Notes: a model not told the origin generated them from the letters alone. DNA of 64,000 nt from Azorinus chamasolen (GCA_963576725.1 OY755239.1:59303453-59367452), one strand, 5' to 3'. Shown: positions 10,893 to 23,500, counted from the stretch's first letter. Program-made: numbers and translations.

Positions 10893-11118
10893 TTAACCTA
10901 TTCCCTAAGGCTATTTTTAGATCCAACCTCTTTGAATAAATCTACCCAAAAGGAGCATTTACTAGAGAAAAGGAAAAGTTTTAGAATTGTGTAGTTTCTA
11001 AACCATTATGATAAATAGAACATTGCTCATGTGGAGCAAATGCTCTATTTATTACAATGATTTCAAAAAGTGACTTTTACAGAGGTGTCAAAAGGCATCA
11101 ATATGAGGGAATGAGTTA
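10893..11118 (-). mobile_element. B TTAA hairpin MITE
   Basis: TTAACCTATTCCCTAAGGC to ATGAGGGAATGAGTTAA with the GCATTTGCTCC-type hairpin, partly decayed. Confidence 0.85.
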
Positions 11119-11350
11119 ATGCCTTTGCAAATAGAGTAGACACAGATCAGAGAGCCCCTGTAGGAGCTGTCTAATAATGGTCTGCTCTGTTTGCTTATGG
11201 AATTATATAGATCTGATTCTACAGTTTCTACCATGGCCAAAACTTTTGTCATTATAAAAATTAAACTACATGTAATTAAGATTCATACATACATGTACAT
11301 TATTTCTGAATATCCCTGTTAACAAAACTACATACACATTATAAATGAAC
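11115..11350 (+). mobile_element. A-type MITE sharing its TTAA with the preceding B copy
   Basis: GAGTTAATGCCTTTGCAAATAG then the core and GTTTGCTTATGGAATTATA; right end unclear. Confidence 0.55.
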
Positions 11351-11368
11351 TTTTCTTTCTTGCATTGT

Positions 11369-11616
11369 ACACTTTTCCCTCATATATAAATGCTCCTTTG
11401 CAAACAGTGTAGACCCAGATCAGATGGCTCCTGTAGGAGCCACAGGACCCATCTGATCAGGGTCTGCTCAGTTTGCTTATGAAATTATAATGGATGACTC
11501 TATGTTTCTACCAATACACTTCAAAATCCCGTGTACATATGCCATATAAAAATTCAGCTAATAAATATTCATGGTGTCATTATTTCTTACATGAATATGA
11601 AATAGGGAAATGTTTA
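11369..11616 (+). mobile_element. A3 hairpin MITE
   Basis: From ACACTTTTCCCTCATAT to ATAGGGAAATGTTTAA; core with GGCTCCTGTAGGAGCC. Confidence 0.8.
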
Positions 11617-11736
11617 ATTTTATTGTTGGACTTGACCAAGAGCCACAGTGGAAGTACATTCCACATTTACCCAAAAGTTTTGGACACCCAATCTCCTTTC
11701 TCCATCAGTCCATTTGCGTTATCCTTTTACATCACT

Positions 11737-11966
11737 TTAACCCTTTCCTCCATAAATACGCCTTTCTATGCCTCTGTAATAACCACTTCTTGAAACCATT
11801 GTGATAAATAGAGCATTTGCTCCTATAGGAGCAAATGCTCTATTTATGACAATGGTTTCAACTACAAAATTCTAAATTTTTTACTTTTCTCTAGTAAATG
11901 GTCCTTTTTGGGTAGATTCATTCAAAGAGGTTGGGTCTAAAACTAGCCTATGGAGGAAAGGGTTAA
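11737..11966 (+). mobile_element. B TTAA hairpin MITE, complete
   Basis: TTAACCCTTTCCTCCATA and TATGGAGGAAAGGGTTAA are perfect 18-bp inverted ends; near-perfect hairpin around CTCCTATAGGAG. Confidence 0.92.
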
Positions 11967-12299
11967 CAAGAAGTTACTACATGTATATTTAACATTGTTT
12001 CAATCACAGGTTTACAAAGAAAGCATCAAGCAAGAGACTTCAAACAAAACACACTAGTTTATCACACTTTCAATGACTTTTGATAATCTTGATTTATCTC
12101 CATGCACAGAAAAACTTCAGGTGATATGACTGAAATACTGTTAAAGCGATGTTAAACCTGATACAATCAAACAAACAAATCAAGTGAATCACATGAAAAA
12201 AAATCAACCAAAGGACATGATAGAACTATATTGTTCACCTGAACACCCTCAATCTATATATTTTTAAGTGATTATGTCAGACTTTGCTTTAAATTAAAG

Positions 12300-12515
12300 T
12301 TAATTCAATCCATAAATATGCCTCTGTAAGAGTCACTTCTTGAAACCATTGTAATAAATAGAGCATTTGCTCCTTAGGAGCAAATGCCCTACTTATCACA
12401 ATGGTTTTAATACTACACAATTCTAAAATTCTCTTTTTCTCTAGATAATGCTCCTTTTGGGTAGATTTATTCAAAGGGACTAGGTCTAAAAATAGCCTAT
12501 GAGGGAATGGGTTAA
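12300..12515 (+). mobile_element. B TTAA hairpin MITE
   Basis: Left end altered (TTAATTCAATCCATA), right end CTATGAGGGAATGGGTTAA; hairpin around CTCCTTAGGAG. Confidence 0.85.
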
Positions 12516-12655
12516 ATATAGTTTAGATAAGCAAAAACTGCTATAGTGACAGCAAGGGTATGAAAATTCTATAGTGACAGTAAGGTTACTGGTATGTAAG
12601 TGTTTCTTGTCAACCAACTTGGAACACTATTTGTAATAGTCTAATTTAGCAACTA

Positions 12656-12832
12656 CAGTTAAAGCTCTCTAAAGTGACCATCAAAAATGTAAAAAAAATC
12701 TGGGTCTTACAGGCAGGCAGGTGGTAGCTAAATGCATTGCTTTTGTCCTGCATTAAACATCTATCTGCTTTTAAAGACTCCAATGCTTCTTTTTTTTTTA
12801 AATAAAGTGGTCATTTTAGAGGGGTTCTACTG
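12656..12832. mobile_element. Pogo/Tc1-like MITE, 177 bp, TA flanks
   Basis: CAGTTAAAGCTCTCTAAAGT and TTTTAGAGGGGTTCTACTG between TA dinucleotides. Confidence 0.75.
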
Positions 12833-13139
12833 TAATAAAAAATCTTCAAGATTTTATGATCATGTATACACATTCTGTCATGAATATGATAAGGATCAGT
12901 GACGAAATACAGAAGATAGAGTGTAACCCTGTATAAGAAGTTGTTTTTTTTAAAAAATAAAATCAACAGCACATAGCTCTAGTCATACTGATGGAATTTG
13001 AACCAATCGATCTCAAGACCGTAACCCTTCCCCACATGAGTATTAATACGAGAAATTAGCTGAAATTTATAATGGCATCAAGAATAAGGGATAAATTGAT
13101 CAAGGCAGAAACTACAATCAAATCTATATTTATATATTC

Positions 13140-13225
13140 ATTTCATAAGGACACAGAACAGACCCTGATCAAATGGCTCTTACAGGAGGCATTGATCTTT
13201 GTCTACTCTGTTTCCTCATGCATCA
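13140..13225 (-). repeat. A-type core fragment
   Basis: GGACACAGAACAGACCCTG .. TCTACTCTGTTTCCTCATG. Confidence 0.5.
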
Positions 13226-13402
13226 AACCATCAAAATGGGTTAAAAATGATTGTGATAGAGTGAGGAAAGGTCAAAAACAGAAATTTTGGTCAATCAAAG
13301 TTATAAAACTCTAGAAAGTGTACTCAATTTTGTCCATTACTGGACTTGGTTGAGATCTTATAGCTATATTCGCCTATATACAATGTATATATTTTTTGTT
13401 TC

Positions 13403-13652
13403 TTAACCCTTTGCTTGCTATTCGCGTCAATATACCTACCTGTAAATAGTGAAGACCCAGATGAGACAGCTCCTGCAGGAGCTGTCTCATCAGGGTCTGC
13501 GCTATTTACAGGTTGATTGTGCAACCAGTGCACTCCACAGCAGTGATTGCACAGAGAAATACTTGTACACATTGAAGATATATGTTATTATACAACAGGG
13601 CATGGGTAAAGAAGGAGAAATGTATTTTAAAATTCAGCAAGAGAAGGGTTAA
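13403..13652. mobile_element. Family H TTAA MITE, copy 1 (250 bp)
   Basis: TTAACCCTTTGCTTGCTA to GCAAGAGAAGGGTTAA, core GAGACAGCTCCTGCAGGAGC. It matches 58899-59148 almost base for base and in length. Confidence 0.88.
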
Positions 13653-13744
13653 GAATGGTAGATGGTTACTTGAGAATTGCGGCTGCTACAGTAGTAACAA
13701 ACCAGCAGTGTGTGGATGGTCGACAGTGACAGCCATTTAACAAA

Positions 13745-14113
13745 AACAAGAGATGTTTGTAAAACATGTATACCCCCTAAACCCCCTGACCTTTGACCTA
13801 GTGACCTAAAAAACAACAGGGACTATCTAGTGGTCATGACTAATCACCACAGCAAGTTTGAATATCCTAAGCCAAACCTTTGAGCAGTTATTGATCAGAA
13901 ACCATTTCACCAGTTGACCTAGTGAACTCAAAAATAATAGCGGCCGGTCATCTAGTGGCATGACCAAGTACCACAGCAAGTTTGAAGTTCCTACGCCAAG
14001 TGGTTTATCAGCTATTGATTGGAAACCATTTGATCTACCTATCAACAGACTGACAGACCGACCGACATGTGCAAAGCAAAATACCCCCATTTTTTTCAAA
14101 AGGGGGGTATAAT
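13745..14113. mobile_element. HINE-like element, short form
   Basis: Left end AACAAGAG followed by hairpin ATGTTTGTAAAACAT and TATACCCCC; right end AAAAGGGGGGTATAATA. Two diverged copies of a CATGACTAATCACCACAGC-type unit inside. Confidence 0.6.
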
Positions 14114-14352
14114 AAAAGTTCATATTGTGCAGGAGGTGCTCAAGTGAGCTAAAAAACTATCCTCATTCTGAAGTTTACTGACTAAATATCACAGGAACCA
14201 AAATCACATGACATACCCCATACGGTACCTTATAAAATACAGTGCCCTAAATAAAAAAATAACAAAACAGAAATATCGTTACCATAGCACTAATGTTTAA
14301 TTTTGTGGACATTATTTTGCTTTTAATAGACCAAGTGGAGTGAAACCTGTTT

Positions 14353-14520
14353 TAACCCTTTCCTTCTTAAAATGCATTACGACGCATTGCAAACAGAGTA
14401 GACCCAGATCAGATGGCTCCGATAGGAGCCGTCTGGTCAGGGTCTGCTCTGTTTACTTTTGACATGATATATATCTGATTCTAGTGTTTGTCAAAGCAAA
14501 AACTGTACTGTATTATATGA
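14353..14520 (+). mobile_element. A-type MITE, right part missing
   Basis: TTAACCCTTTCCTTCTTAAA, TTGCAAACAGAGTAGACCC, core, then GTTTACTTTTGACATGATA. Confidence 0.65.
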
Positions 14521-14700
14521 GGGCCATTCAAGGAAAATCCCTGCTAAGGTGAGCTAAAAATCAATTAGAAAATATACACCAGCAGAAACCAAATTTTCTC
14601 CTGTCCCTGTACATGTAAATACACTATATACATATGCATACCTCTTCTAATGAAATTATTTTCACACCTATTTTCAGCTTTTGTCAAGATTTTTTTATGA

Positions 14701-14925
14701 TTAACCCATTTCCTCATATTGACCCCTCTTGATGCCTCAGTAAAAGTCTTGAAACCATTGTGATAATAAGAGCTTTTGCTCCATAGGAGCAAATGCTCTA
14801 TTAATCATAATGGTTTCAAAATAACACAATTCCAAAATTTACCTTTTTTGTTAATTAATGCTCCTTTTCGGGAGATTTATTCAAAGAGATTAGGTCTAAA
14901 AACAGCCTAAGAGGGAATTGGTTAT
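14701..14925 (+). mobile_element. B TTAA hairpin MITE
   Basis: TTAACCCATTTCCTCATATT to GCCTAAGAGGGAATTGGTTA; hairpin around GCTCCATAGGAGC. Confidence 0.88.
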
Positions 14926-15103
14926 GGTTAGCAGAACTGTAGATAATCAAGTATTTAGAAAATGTATACCAGAACTGCTCTTGTTGGTACTCATAAGAAT
15001 GAAAGTGAAGAGTTGATTCTAAGGAGTTGCAACAGGACAAGGGTAAGATGAGAAAGAGTAGATTTATATAAATCAGTACTTCTCTTCTCTACTGCTCTGT
15101 GAA

Positions 15104-15343
15104 AAGTTACCCCCCTTTACTCCATAAAAACGCCTTTGCAAACAGAGCAGACCCAGATCAGACAGCTCCTATAGGAGCCGTCTGATCTGGGTATACTGTT
15201 TGCTTATGATATAATATAGACATGATTCTTCAGTTTCTGCCTTGGCCAATCATTCCTGTGTCCATGTGATATTAGCAATTAATCTAATTAACATTCATGA
15301 TGCCATTATTTCTTAGATAAATATTCATGGAGCAAAGGGTTGA
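15104..15343 (+). mobile_element. A2 hairpin MITE
   Basis: CCCCTTTACTCCATAAAAAC to TTCATGGAGCAAAGGGTTGA; core GACAGCTCCTATAGGAGCC. Confidence 0.85.
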
Positions 15344-15465
15344 AGTCTCATTATATTTTTTCTGTAAATCAATTTCTGCACCTAAAGACCGGTAGCTCTC
15401 AAATTGCTATAACTAAGGTTTTGTATAGAAAATAACATTTTATGTTTTGTTTGCTCAAAATTTAG

Positions 15466-15572
15466 CTACTACTGGAGCGTTCTCCATTACTTTTTGTCCT
15501 GTATTAAGCAACCACCTGCTTTTTAAGACTTCTATGTTCAATTAAATCAATGCTTAAGACAGGTTCCACTTT
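15466..15572. repeat. Pogo-like MITE fragment
   Basis: TTACTTTTTGTCCTGTATTA and AAGCAACCACCTGCTTTTTA are the family's right half. Confidence 0.5.
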
Positions 15573-15594
15573 AACTTCAAAATGTCAAAAAGTC

Positions 15595-15844
15595 TTAACC
15601 CTTTCCCTCATATAAACGTGTTTTCAAGCGTTTGCAAACAGAGAAGACCCAGATCAGACGGCTCCTTGAGGAGCCGTCTGATCAGGGTCTGCTCTGTTTG
15701 CTATTGGAATTTGATAGATCTGTTTCTTTACTTTCTAAAATGGCTACAATGTTCCACCTTCCGTATCTCATTATAACTATTTTGCTCATGAATATTCAGT
15801 AGGTATTGAAATTTGGAATAAACATAGGACAAGGAAAGGGTTAA
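15595..15844 (+). mobile_element. A1 TTAA hairpin MITE, complete, 250 bp
   Basis: TTAACCCTTTCCCTCATA to ACAAGGAAAGGGTTAA; perfect GACGGCTCCTTGAGGAGCCGTC hairpin apart from the loop. Confidence 0.93.
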
Positions 15845-16059
15845 TGTAAGTAAGATTTATATTTCCAATAGCGTTTCACAAGACAACATCAAAATCTCTA
15901 CAGAGTGGTACTGGTCTTTGACATAGGCATACTTTACATTTATTTTGGAAACTCAAATTACCCCAAGTATTCTGACAGGCAAACATAAGCAGACAGCGCA
16001 GACACAGATCAAACTGCTCCTTCACTACTTGCTACTACATGTATATCAGCCTAATTCAT

Positions 16060-16208
16060 GGCCATTACTGCATAAATACGCATTTCTATGCCTTTGCAAA
16101 CAGAAAACACCCAGGTCAGACTGGCTCCTACAGGAGACGTCTGATCAGGGTCTGCTCTGTTTGCTTATGGATATAATATTGTTCTGATTCTCTAGTTTCT
16201 GCTTTGGC
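16060..16208 (+). mobile_element. A2 MITE left part, cut by the next element
   Basis: CTGCATAAATACGCATTTC, core, GTTTCTGCTTTGGC, then the sequence jumps into AACAAGAG. Confidence 0.65.
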
Positions 16209-17858
16209 AAACAAGAGTGCCGGTGGGCACAATATACGCCCGTCGATGTTTTGTTCAACATAAACTGGGGTTAACGTATTTGCTAAATTCAAATTCTAAG
16301 TCCAATTTTGCGACCAAGTTTCAAGGTTGTAACAAAAAACTTTAACCAAAAATTCTAAATTAACAAGATGTGTTTGTGAAACACTATGCCCCCTCATATA
16401 TTTGACCTCTGACCTTGACCTCTGACCTTGACCTTGACATGTCACCCCTCAAAATGTGCAGCCTCATGAGATACACAAGCATGCCAAATATCAAGTCTCT
16501 ATCTCTACTGGTCCAAAAGTTATGGCCAATGTTAAAGTCGGCGATTTGACCCATATATTTGACCTCTGACCTTGAAGGATGACCTTGACCCGTCACCCCT
16601 CAAAATGTGCGGCTTCATGAGATACATATGTATGCCAAATATCAAGTCTCTATCTATACTGGCTCAAAAGTTATGACCAATGTTAAAGTTGCTGACAAAC
16701 AAACAGACAAACAGACAGACAGGGCAAAAACAATATGCCCCCCGACTATCGTCTATGGGGGCATAAAAAGTGCCATAATTGTGTCTAAATGCTTGAGATG
16801 AAGATGAAGCTTCTGATGGTGAACAAATATTTTAAGAGTTATGTACTTTTGCCTACAGGTGAAGCTTGTGATGGTGAACAAGTTTTCCAAGGTTAAAAGC
16901 TTTATCTCAAAGGGTTATGTAAATAAATGGACTTTAACAAAGCCTTAACCAAAAATTCTAAGTTAAAAAGGGGAATGATTCTGTCAAAATGCTTGACAGA
17001 GTTATGTACTCTTGTCTACAGGTGAAGATTGTGATGGTGAACAAGTGTTCCAAGTTTAAAAGCTTTATCTCAAAGGGTTATGTAAATAAATGGACTTTAA
17101 CAAAGCCTTAACCAAAATTTCTAAGTTAAAAAGGGGCATAATTCGGTCAAAATGCTTGACAGAGTTATTTTCTCTTGCCTACAGGTGAAGGTTGTGACGG
17201 TGAACAACTGTTCCAAGTTTAAAAGCTTTATCTTAAAGGGTTATGTAAGTAAATGGACTTTAACAAAGCCTTGAACCCAAAATTCTAAGTTAAAAAGGGG
17301 CATAATTCAGTCAAAATGCTTGACAGAGTTATTTACTCTTGCATACAGGTGAAGGTTGTGACGGTGAACAAGTGTTCCAAGTTTCAAAGCCTTATCACAA
17401 AGTGTTATGTAAATAAGTGGACTTGTTCCACATAAATTGAGGTTAACATTTTTGCTTAACGCAAATGCTAAACGCAAATTCTAAGTCCAATAAAGCGACC
17501 TTGACCTTGGATAAACGTGCCGGGACTTGGCAGGCTAGTGTAGCATGTCCAGATAAACATTGTGGTTAAATTTGGGAAGGATCCACCAAGCGGAACTTGA
17601 GTTAGAGATGTTACAGACAGACCGGTTAACATTTTTGCTAAACGCAAATTCTAAGTCCAATTGTGTGACCTTGACCTTGGATAAACAAACCGGGACTTGG
17701 CAGGCTACTGTAGCATGTCTAGATAAACATTGTGTTTAAATTTTAGAAGGATCCACCAAGGGGAACTTGAGTTAGAGATGTTACAGACGGACGGATGGCC
17801 AGACGGACAGACAGCGCCATTCCACAATACGTCCCTTTTTTCAAACGGGCGTATAAAA
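16209..17858. mobile_element. HINE/pearl-like element with four tandem units, containing a second such element
   Basis: Left AACAAGAG plus hairpin GTGCCGGTGGGCAC and TATACGCCCG; right CAAACGGGCGTATAAA. Four units of about 180 bp (16790-17420) share CTTTATCTCAAAGGGTTATG. 16362-16769 is a separate nested element. Confidence 0.7.
16362..16769. mobile_element. Nested HINE-like element with TATGCCCCC ends
   Basis: AACAAGATGTGTTTGTGAAACACT then ATGCCCCC at the left and ATGGGGGCATAAAA at the right; two copies of a unit with TTTGACCTCTGACCTTGACC. The same type is at 21878-22102. Confidence 0.65.
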
Positions 17859-18171
17859 ATTCATGTGTTAATATGACACTTTTAAAATTAATCTAAATCA
17901 AAAGTCATGATTCTGTTTCAAATATAAATGCATGTTATTTTTTACATTTAACCATGGCATAATGAGCAGAGATACAAATACATCTCTAAATATTATAATT
18001 TGACATGATATGTCTGGAATACCTCTCGTAACAAGCATCATCATGTGACTGTCAAACCAAACATACACATCAGAAAATGACAAAAATCATAGAAACAGGA
18101 AAACTTTACTGTATCTAGATCCACAAGATTAGATCCACAGTACTGGAGCTGTGATGACTGCACAGAGTTGT
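17859..18171. other. Intergenic, nothing recognised
   Basis: AT-rich, no repeat core and no supported coding region. Confidence 0.4.
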
Positions 18172-18403
18172 TTAACCCATTCCCTCATATTGAAGCCTTT
18201 TGGCGCCTCTGCAAACGCCTCCTGTTGAAACCATTGTGATAAATAGAGCATTTGCTCCTATAGGAGCAAATGCTCTATTTATCACAATGGTTTTTAACTA
18301 CAATTTTTTAAAGAAAAAATCCTTTTCTCTAGTTAATGCTCCTTTTCGGTAGATTTATTCAAAGAGGTTGGATCTAAAAATAGCATATGAGGGAATGGGT
18401 TAA
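18172..18403 (+). mobile_element. B TTAA hairpin MITE, complete
   Basis: TTAACCCATTCCCTCATATT to CATATGAGGGAATGGGTTAA; hairpin arms of about 30 bp around CTCCTATAGGAG. Confidence 0.93.
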
Positions 18404-18449
18404 TAGTAACCTTTAAAACGTTTTAACCTCTTACCTCATGTATATTCAT

Positions 18450-18735
18450 TTAATCCTTTACTCCATAAATATGCCTTTGCAAACAGAGTAGACCCGGTAT
18501 ACGGTTTGGTAGAAAAATGATGATATTAGTATTTGGGTAAGCACCTTTTTCTGTAGCTCTTATGTCATTAATCCTTAAAACTCCAGATCTAATTCTATAG
18601 TTTTTGCTATAGCCAAATTTCCTGTGTTAAAGACTTAAAGTACCATGACAAAAATATTCATTTAAATGATATACATGTATCAGGATGTCATTATTTCTCA
18701 CATGAATATTTATGAGGAATAGGGTCATAGAAATG
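18450..18735 (+). mobile_element. A2 MITE with core replaced by a family C fragment
   Basis: TTAATCCTTTACTCCATA and GCAAACAGAGTAGACCC run straight into GTTTGGTAGAAAAATGATGA, a C right half; the A2 right arm resumes near 18600. Confidence 0.6.
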
Positions 18736-19116
18736 ATTCGCAAATCTATATACATGTATAACTGGCCTTATATATACTAGGCCAATATAAATCATGACCT
18801 GGTGTGGAAAAGATTAGATAAAAACTTTTCAAGAAAAGGGTAAGAAAAGTTCGATTTGTCAAATCTCAATGATTCAAGGGGTATAAATGGAGTGATTGAG
18901 GTTATCCATGTTTGGTAATAATCAAGCCAAGAGGGTGGAAAACATTTGCAGATTTCATCGCCACCTGCTCCAGGCATGCACATTATTTATTGTCTAAAAT
19001 ATGTATCAAAATGGCATCGGCTTCTTCATGTTTTTTCTTCATGAGAATCATATATTTATAAGTTTATCAAAATTCAACTTTAAACCCGTATTGTGCAAAG
19101 GGCAAAATAATTGTCC

Positions 19117-19425
19117 TTTAACCCTTTCCCTCATACAAGCGCTTTTTCACGCCTTTGCAAACAAAGTAGATCCAGATCAGACTACTCCTGTAGGAGCTAT
19201 CTGATCAGCGCCTGCTCTGTTTACTTATGAAATTATAATAGATCTGACTACAATTTCTACCAATATCAAATATCCAGTGCACATATCGAGGGATTGGTGC
19301 AAAACTATTGTAACTCCTTAATAAAGTGAAGGAGTTACAATAGTTTTGCACCAAGCCCTCGATATGCTGTTATAGAAATTAACATTTATTTCTTACATGA
19401 ACATTCAACAGGGAAAGGGTTCAGT
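19117..19425 (+). mobile_element. A3 MITE with a nested TA hairpin
   Basis: TTAACCCTTTCCCTCATACA to CAACAGGGAAAGGGTTCA, interrupted at 19286-19362. Confidence 0.85.
19286..19362. mobile_element. 77-bp hairpin element with TA target duplication
   Basis: TCGAGGGATTGGTGCAAAAC mirrored by GTTTTGCACCAAGCCCTCGA with one mismatch; arms of about 34 bp; TA at both flanks and single in other A3 copies (CACATATGC). Confidence 0.8.
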
Positions 19426-19458
19426 TGGTTCCTGTACAGAAGCTTAGTAGCTTGGTGT

Positions 19459-19673
19459 TTAACCCATTCCTCCATAGGCTATTTTTAGATCCAATCTCTT
19501 TGAATGAATCTATCGAAAAGGAACATTTATTAGAGAAAAGGACAATTTTAGAATTGTGTAGTTCTGAAATCAATGTGATAAATAGAGCATTTGCTCCTAT
19601 GGAGCAAATGCTCTATTTATCACAATGGTTTCAAAAAGGCGTAGAAAGGCGTATTTACGGAGGAAAGGGTTAA
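19459..19673 (-). mobile_element. B TTAA hairpin MITE
   Basis: TTAACCCATTCCTCCATAGG to TTACGGAGGAAAGGGTTAA. Confidence 0.9.
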
Positions 19674-19716
19674 GGAATCAGGTGTTTCAAATTTGAGTGA
19701 AATGCATATAGACTAG

Positions 19717-20062
19717 TTAACCCTTTCCTTTATGTAAACGCTTTTTCACACATTTGCAAACAGAATAGACGCAGATCAGACAGCTCTGTCTGATAAGGGC
19801 CTGCTCTGTTTGCTAATGGAATTTGATAGTTAGGTTTCTTTACAATGTTCCTTCTATATTTCATTATAACTATTTTGTCCATGAAAAATTAACATAGAAC
19901 TGCGAAAATGACACAGCTGTAGGATCAGCTCTATATAATTCCATAAGCAAACAGAGTAAACCCTAATCAGATGGCTCCTATAGGAGCTGTCTGATCTGAA
20001 TCAGATCTGAATTTACTTGGTTTGCAAAGGTGTAAAAAAGCGTTTATATGAGGGAAAGGTTA
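19717..20062. mobile_element. Chimeric A1/A2 MITE with two cores
   Basis: A forward A1 copy up to AACATAGAAC continues directly into a reversed A copy with AAGCAAACAGAGTAAACCC and ATGAGGGAAAGGTTAA. Confidence 0.65.
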
Positions 20063-20100
20063 AATAAAGGAATCAGACAAACTTTTTGGCCATTTAACTC

Positions 20101-20212
20101 TTATCATATTTAAATAGCGACAAATTTGTGATTACTTATGCAAACAGAATGGATCCAGATGAGGCACCAAGTAACACAATGTCTCATCAGGATCCAAACT
20201 GTTTGATGTACG
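20101..20212. repeat. Family G hairpin
   Basis: GCAAACAGAATGGATCCAGA and CAGGATCCAAACTGTTTG flank a short stem; lies just past the CLPX stop, inside the likely 3' UTR. Confidence 0.55.
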
Positions 20213-20378
20213 GACTATAATTTTGAAGAGAAATAAAAGAAAAAGAGAAATGTTGCAGACAACAAATTTGCAGATGACAATGACTAAGTGTTAAAGACTG
20301 AATAATCCTATATATATACAAATTACAACAGGAATGCCCATCACTGTAGTGTACACATTCAGTTTCTTCTTCTCTTCT

Positions 20379-20522
20379 TCATACTGTTTGCCTTATTTCT
20401 GCTGCCTCACTATCATGTATGTATATCGGTGGCCCCTTTTTCCGAATTACATCTTCGTTGATGATCACAGTTTTAATGTCAGATCCAGGCTGTTCATACA
20501 TTGGTAGTAACAAACATTTCTC
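20379..20522 (-). CDS. CLPX: CLPX coding exon 11 (C-terminus and stop)
   Basis: It begins [19 protein letters not shown], matching the human EKLLLEPMFEVPNSDI block, and ends [11 protein letters not shown] followed by TGA. The acceptor is CTGCAG. The tail is shorter and less acidic than in human CLPX. I see no clear AATAAA on the minus strand within about 350 bp of the stop. Confidence 0.93.
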   Translation of the reverse strand, partial: EKCLLLPMYEQPGSDIKTVIINEDVIRKKGPPIYIHDSEAAEIRQTV

Positions 20523-23500
20523 CTGCAGAGACAAATGACAAATATACATTAAACATTGTAGAACCTATTTAGAATAATCACTCAAAACATGTCATATTTT
20601 TTGTCTACAGCAGTTCGACAAATTAATGCAGAACTAAAATACTTTGTAAAGGTCCCCAAGAAGTTTTCTGCATTCATTTTCCACGTCATTAGCCATTTTA
20701 ACCCTTTCCCTCATATAAACGTGTTTTCATGCATCTGCAAACAGAGTAGACCAAGATCAGACGGCTCCTATAGGATCCGTCTGATCAGGGTCTGCTCTGT
20801 TTGCTAATGGAATTTGATAGATATGTTTCTCGACTTTCTAAAATGGCTACAATGTTCCGCCTTCTATATTTCATTATAACCATTTTGTCCATGAATATTC
20901 AGTAGGGATTAAAATCTTGAATAAACATAGAACAGAGAAAGGGTTGATGCTGCAACAAATTGACGTCTGCTCATACTGAAATCAGGAAAAAAATTACTTC
21001 CATTCATTCAATCTTTTTATGAAAATGCTGAGTGTAAAATGGCTTTGATTGATGACAGAACTCCAGATATGATGAGTCAATTTAACCCATTAGCTCCCAC
21101 GATCCCATATATGGGGCATAGGCAAACATTGTAGACTCTGATCAGATGTCGCATAATGCGGCGTCTGATCAGTCTACACTGTTTGCTGATAGGAAAACAA
21201 AAATGAAAATTTAGACCAGACATCAATTAGATAAAAGATAGACTAATCCAATATATAAGCATAGAAGAATCCACTGGGAGCAAATGGGTTAAACATTTTC
21301 AACAATAGCTCCTTTATTTCCCCACCAAACCCTACACTCTGAACACTCTTTAGAATCGCCTTGCAGAGACAATTCTAAAGAGTGGTCACAGTATAGGGCT
21401 TGGTGGGAAAATGACAATTTTAGTATTTGGGTACACGCCTTTATCTGTAGCTCTAATGATGAGATGCCAATCTATTGCGAATTCAAATCTTGATCCAAAC
21501 TGTTTGCTAATGTCTGTCAGGTGGTGCTTAGCAGAACAAGGGTTAGGCAGCCATAGCTTTCTACGACCTAAATATTAATTCATTAACCCTTTCAAAGTTG
21601 AATTTTTAAGTGGAATGTTCCAAAATTCATATAGGGCAAGCTTACCATGAATATTCAGGAAGCTTTGGTAAAGAAAAGTGTAACTAGACAATCAGTGCAG
21701 ACCCTGATGAGAGGGCTCCTCTAGAAGCCCTCTCATCTGGTTGTACACTGTTGCAAAGGACATTAGTGACTTGTTCCCACAAAGGGTTAACCCTTTACTT
21801 CGTAGATACACCTTTTTGCACTAAAAGTTTTGCTTTAAGGTTTGACATGGTAGAAACACCTGTTCGAGCCTTTGCAAAACAAGATGTGTTTGTGAAACAC
21901 TATGCCCCCGACCTTTGACCCTGAAGGATGACCTTGACCTTTGACCCATGGACCTGGGAGTTGAACATAACACATCGTCTTTGTGAGGTGAACATTTGTG
22001 CCTGGTTATTTTGAAATCCATTCAATAGAAGGGACACGAAATTTGGGATGGATGGATGGACAATGTGATTACTATATGCCCACTGTTGAGGGGGCATAAA
22101 AAAGAGTAGAACCAGATCAGACTGTTGATATTGGAGCTGTCTAATCAGGATCTGCTTTGTTTGGGTCTGAAATACTATAGATCTGATTCTAGTTTCTTTC
22201 TCAAAACTTTTTCATTTGTCATGATAAATATTCAGTACTACCAACCCTTAACTCCATAAATACACGTTTCTACGCCTTTGCAAACAGAGTAGACCCAGAT
22301 CAGATAGCTCGGAGCCGTCTGATTGGAGTCTGCTCTGTTTGCTAATGAAATAATATATATATGATTCTACAGTTTCAGATACTGAACAAACAGATCCTAC
22401 AGGAGATTTCTGTTATTGGTCTACTCTGTTTGCAAAAAGTGTAGAAATGCACCTCTATCTGGTACAGGGTTATCCAAAGCAGATCATTAACCCTTAACCC
22501 TATTTTTAGACTCAGCCTCTTTGAATAAATCTACTGAAAAGGAGCATTTAATAGAGAAAAAAACATTTTAGAATTATGTAGTTTTGAAACCATTGTGATA
22601 AATTAGATAAATTATTTATCACTATGGTTTCAGAAAGTGACTTTTACAAAGGCGTCAATATGAGGAAATGGGTTATCTCCATAAATACACCTTTCTACAC
22701 CTTTGCAAACAGAGTAGACCAAGATCAGACGGCTTCTGTCTGATCAGGGTCTGCTCTCTGTGCTTATGGAATAATATAGATATAATTCTAGTTTCTGCCA
22801 TGGATAAACATTCCAGTGTCAATGTGCTACTATATAAATTAATCCAATTAATATTCATGATGTCAATATTTCTTAAATGAATATTCATGGAGTAAAGGGT
22901 TAATTATTTAACCCTTTACCTAAATATTTATTAGCTGAATTTTTACCATGGAACATGAACACCTGATTTTTTAACTTTGGCAGCAGCTGTATAATCGGAT
23001 CTACATGTATATAATTCTATAAGCAAACAGAACAGACCCTGATCCGAAAGGAACCATCTGATCTAAATCTACTCTGTTTGCAAAGGTGTGAAAAGGTGTT
23101 AATATTATGTAAAGGGTGTTTTAACAATTTCTTATGCTGATATGAAAGAATAAACTCATGAAGCTGAATCACAGCTTACAAAACTATCTGTATCTAAATA
23201 ACCATTTAAATTTCCCCTTCTTGTGATGGAGGATCTTTACACAAACCAATACAGATACTTACCACCTCAGATCTTAGTCCTCTTGCGCCTGTCTGTTTCT
23301 CCAAAGATGCTTGAGCAATGGCCCTTAATGCCCCTTCTGTAAATTCTATGTGACACTGAAAAATCAAATAACCAATCTGTCTGAATCACATGTGCAGTCC
23401 AATCAAGCAAAAAGCTTGTTTTAATCCTATCCCTCATATTTATATAAACGCTTTTCTACACATCTGCAAACAGAATAGACCCAGAACAGATGGCTCCTAT

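Noticed and set aside
21100..21190. CRISPR-like regularity of the recurring GCAAACAG hairpin copies
   Set aside because: Copies are dispersed MITEs with TTAA ends and irregular spacing in a spliced eukaryotic genome.
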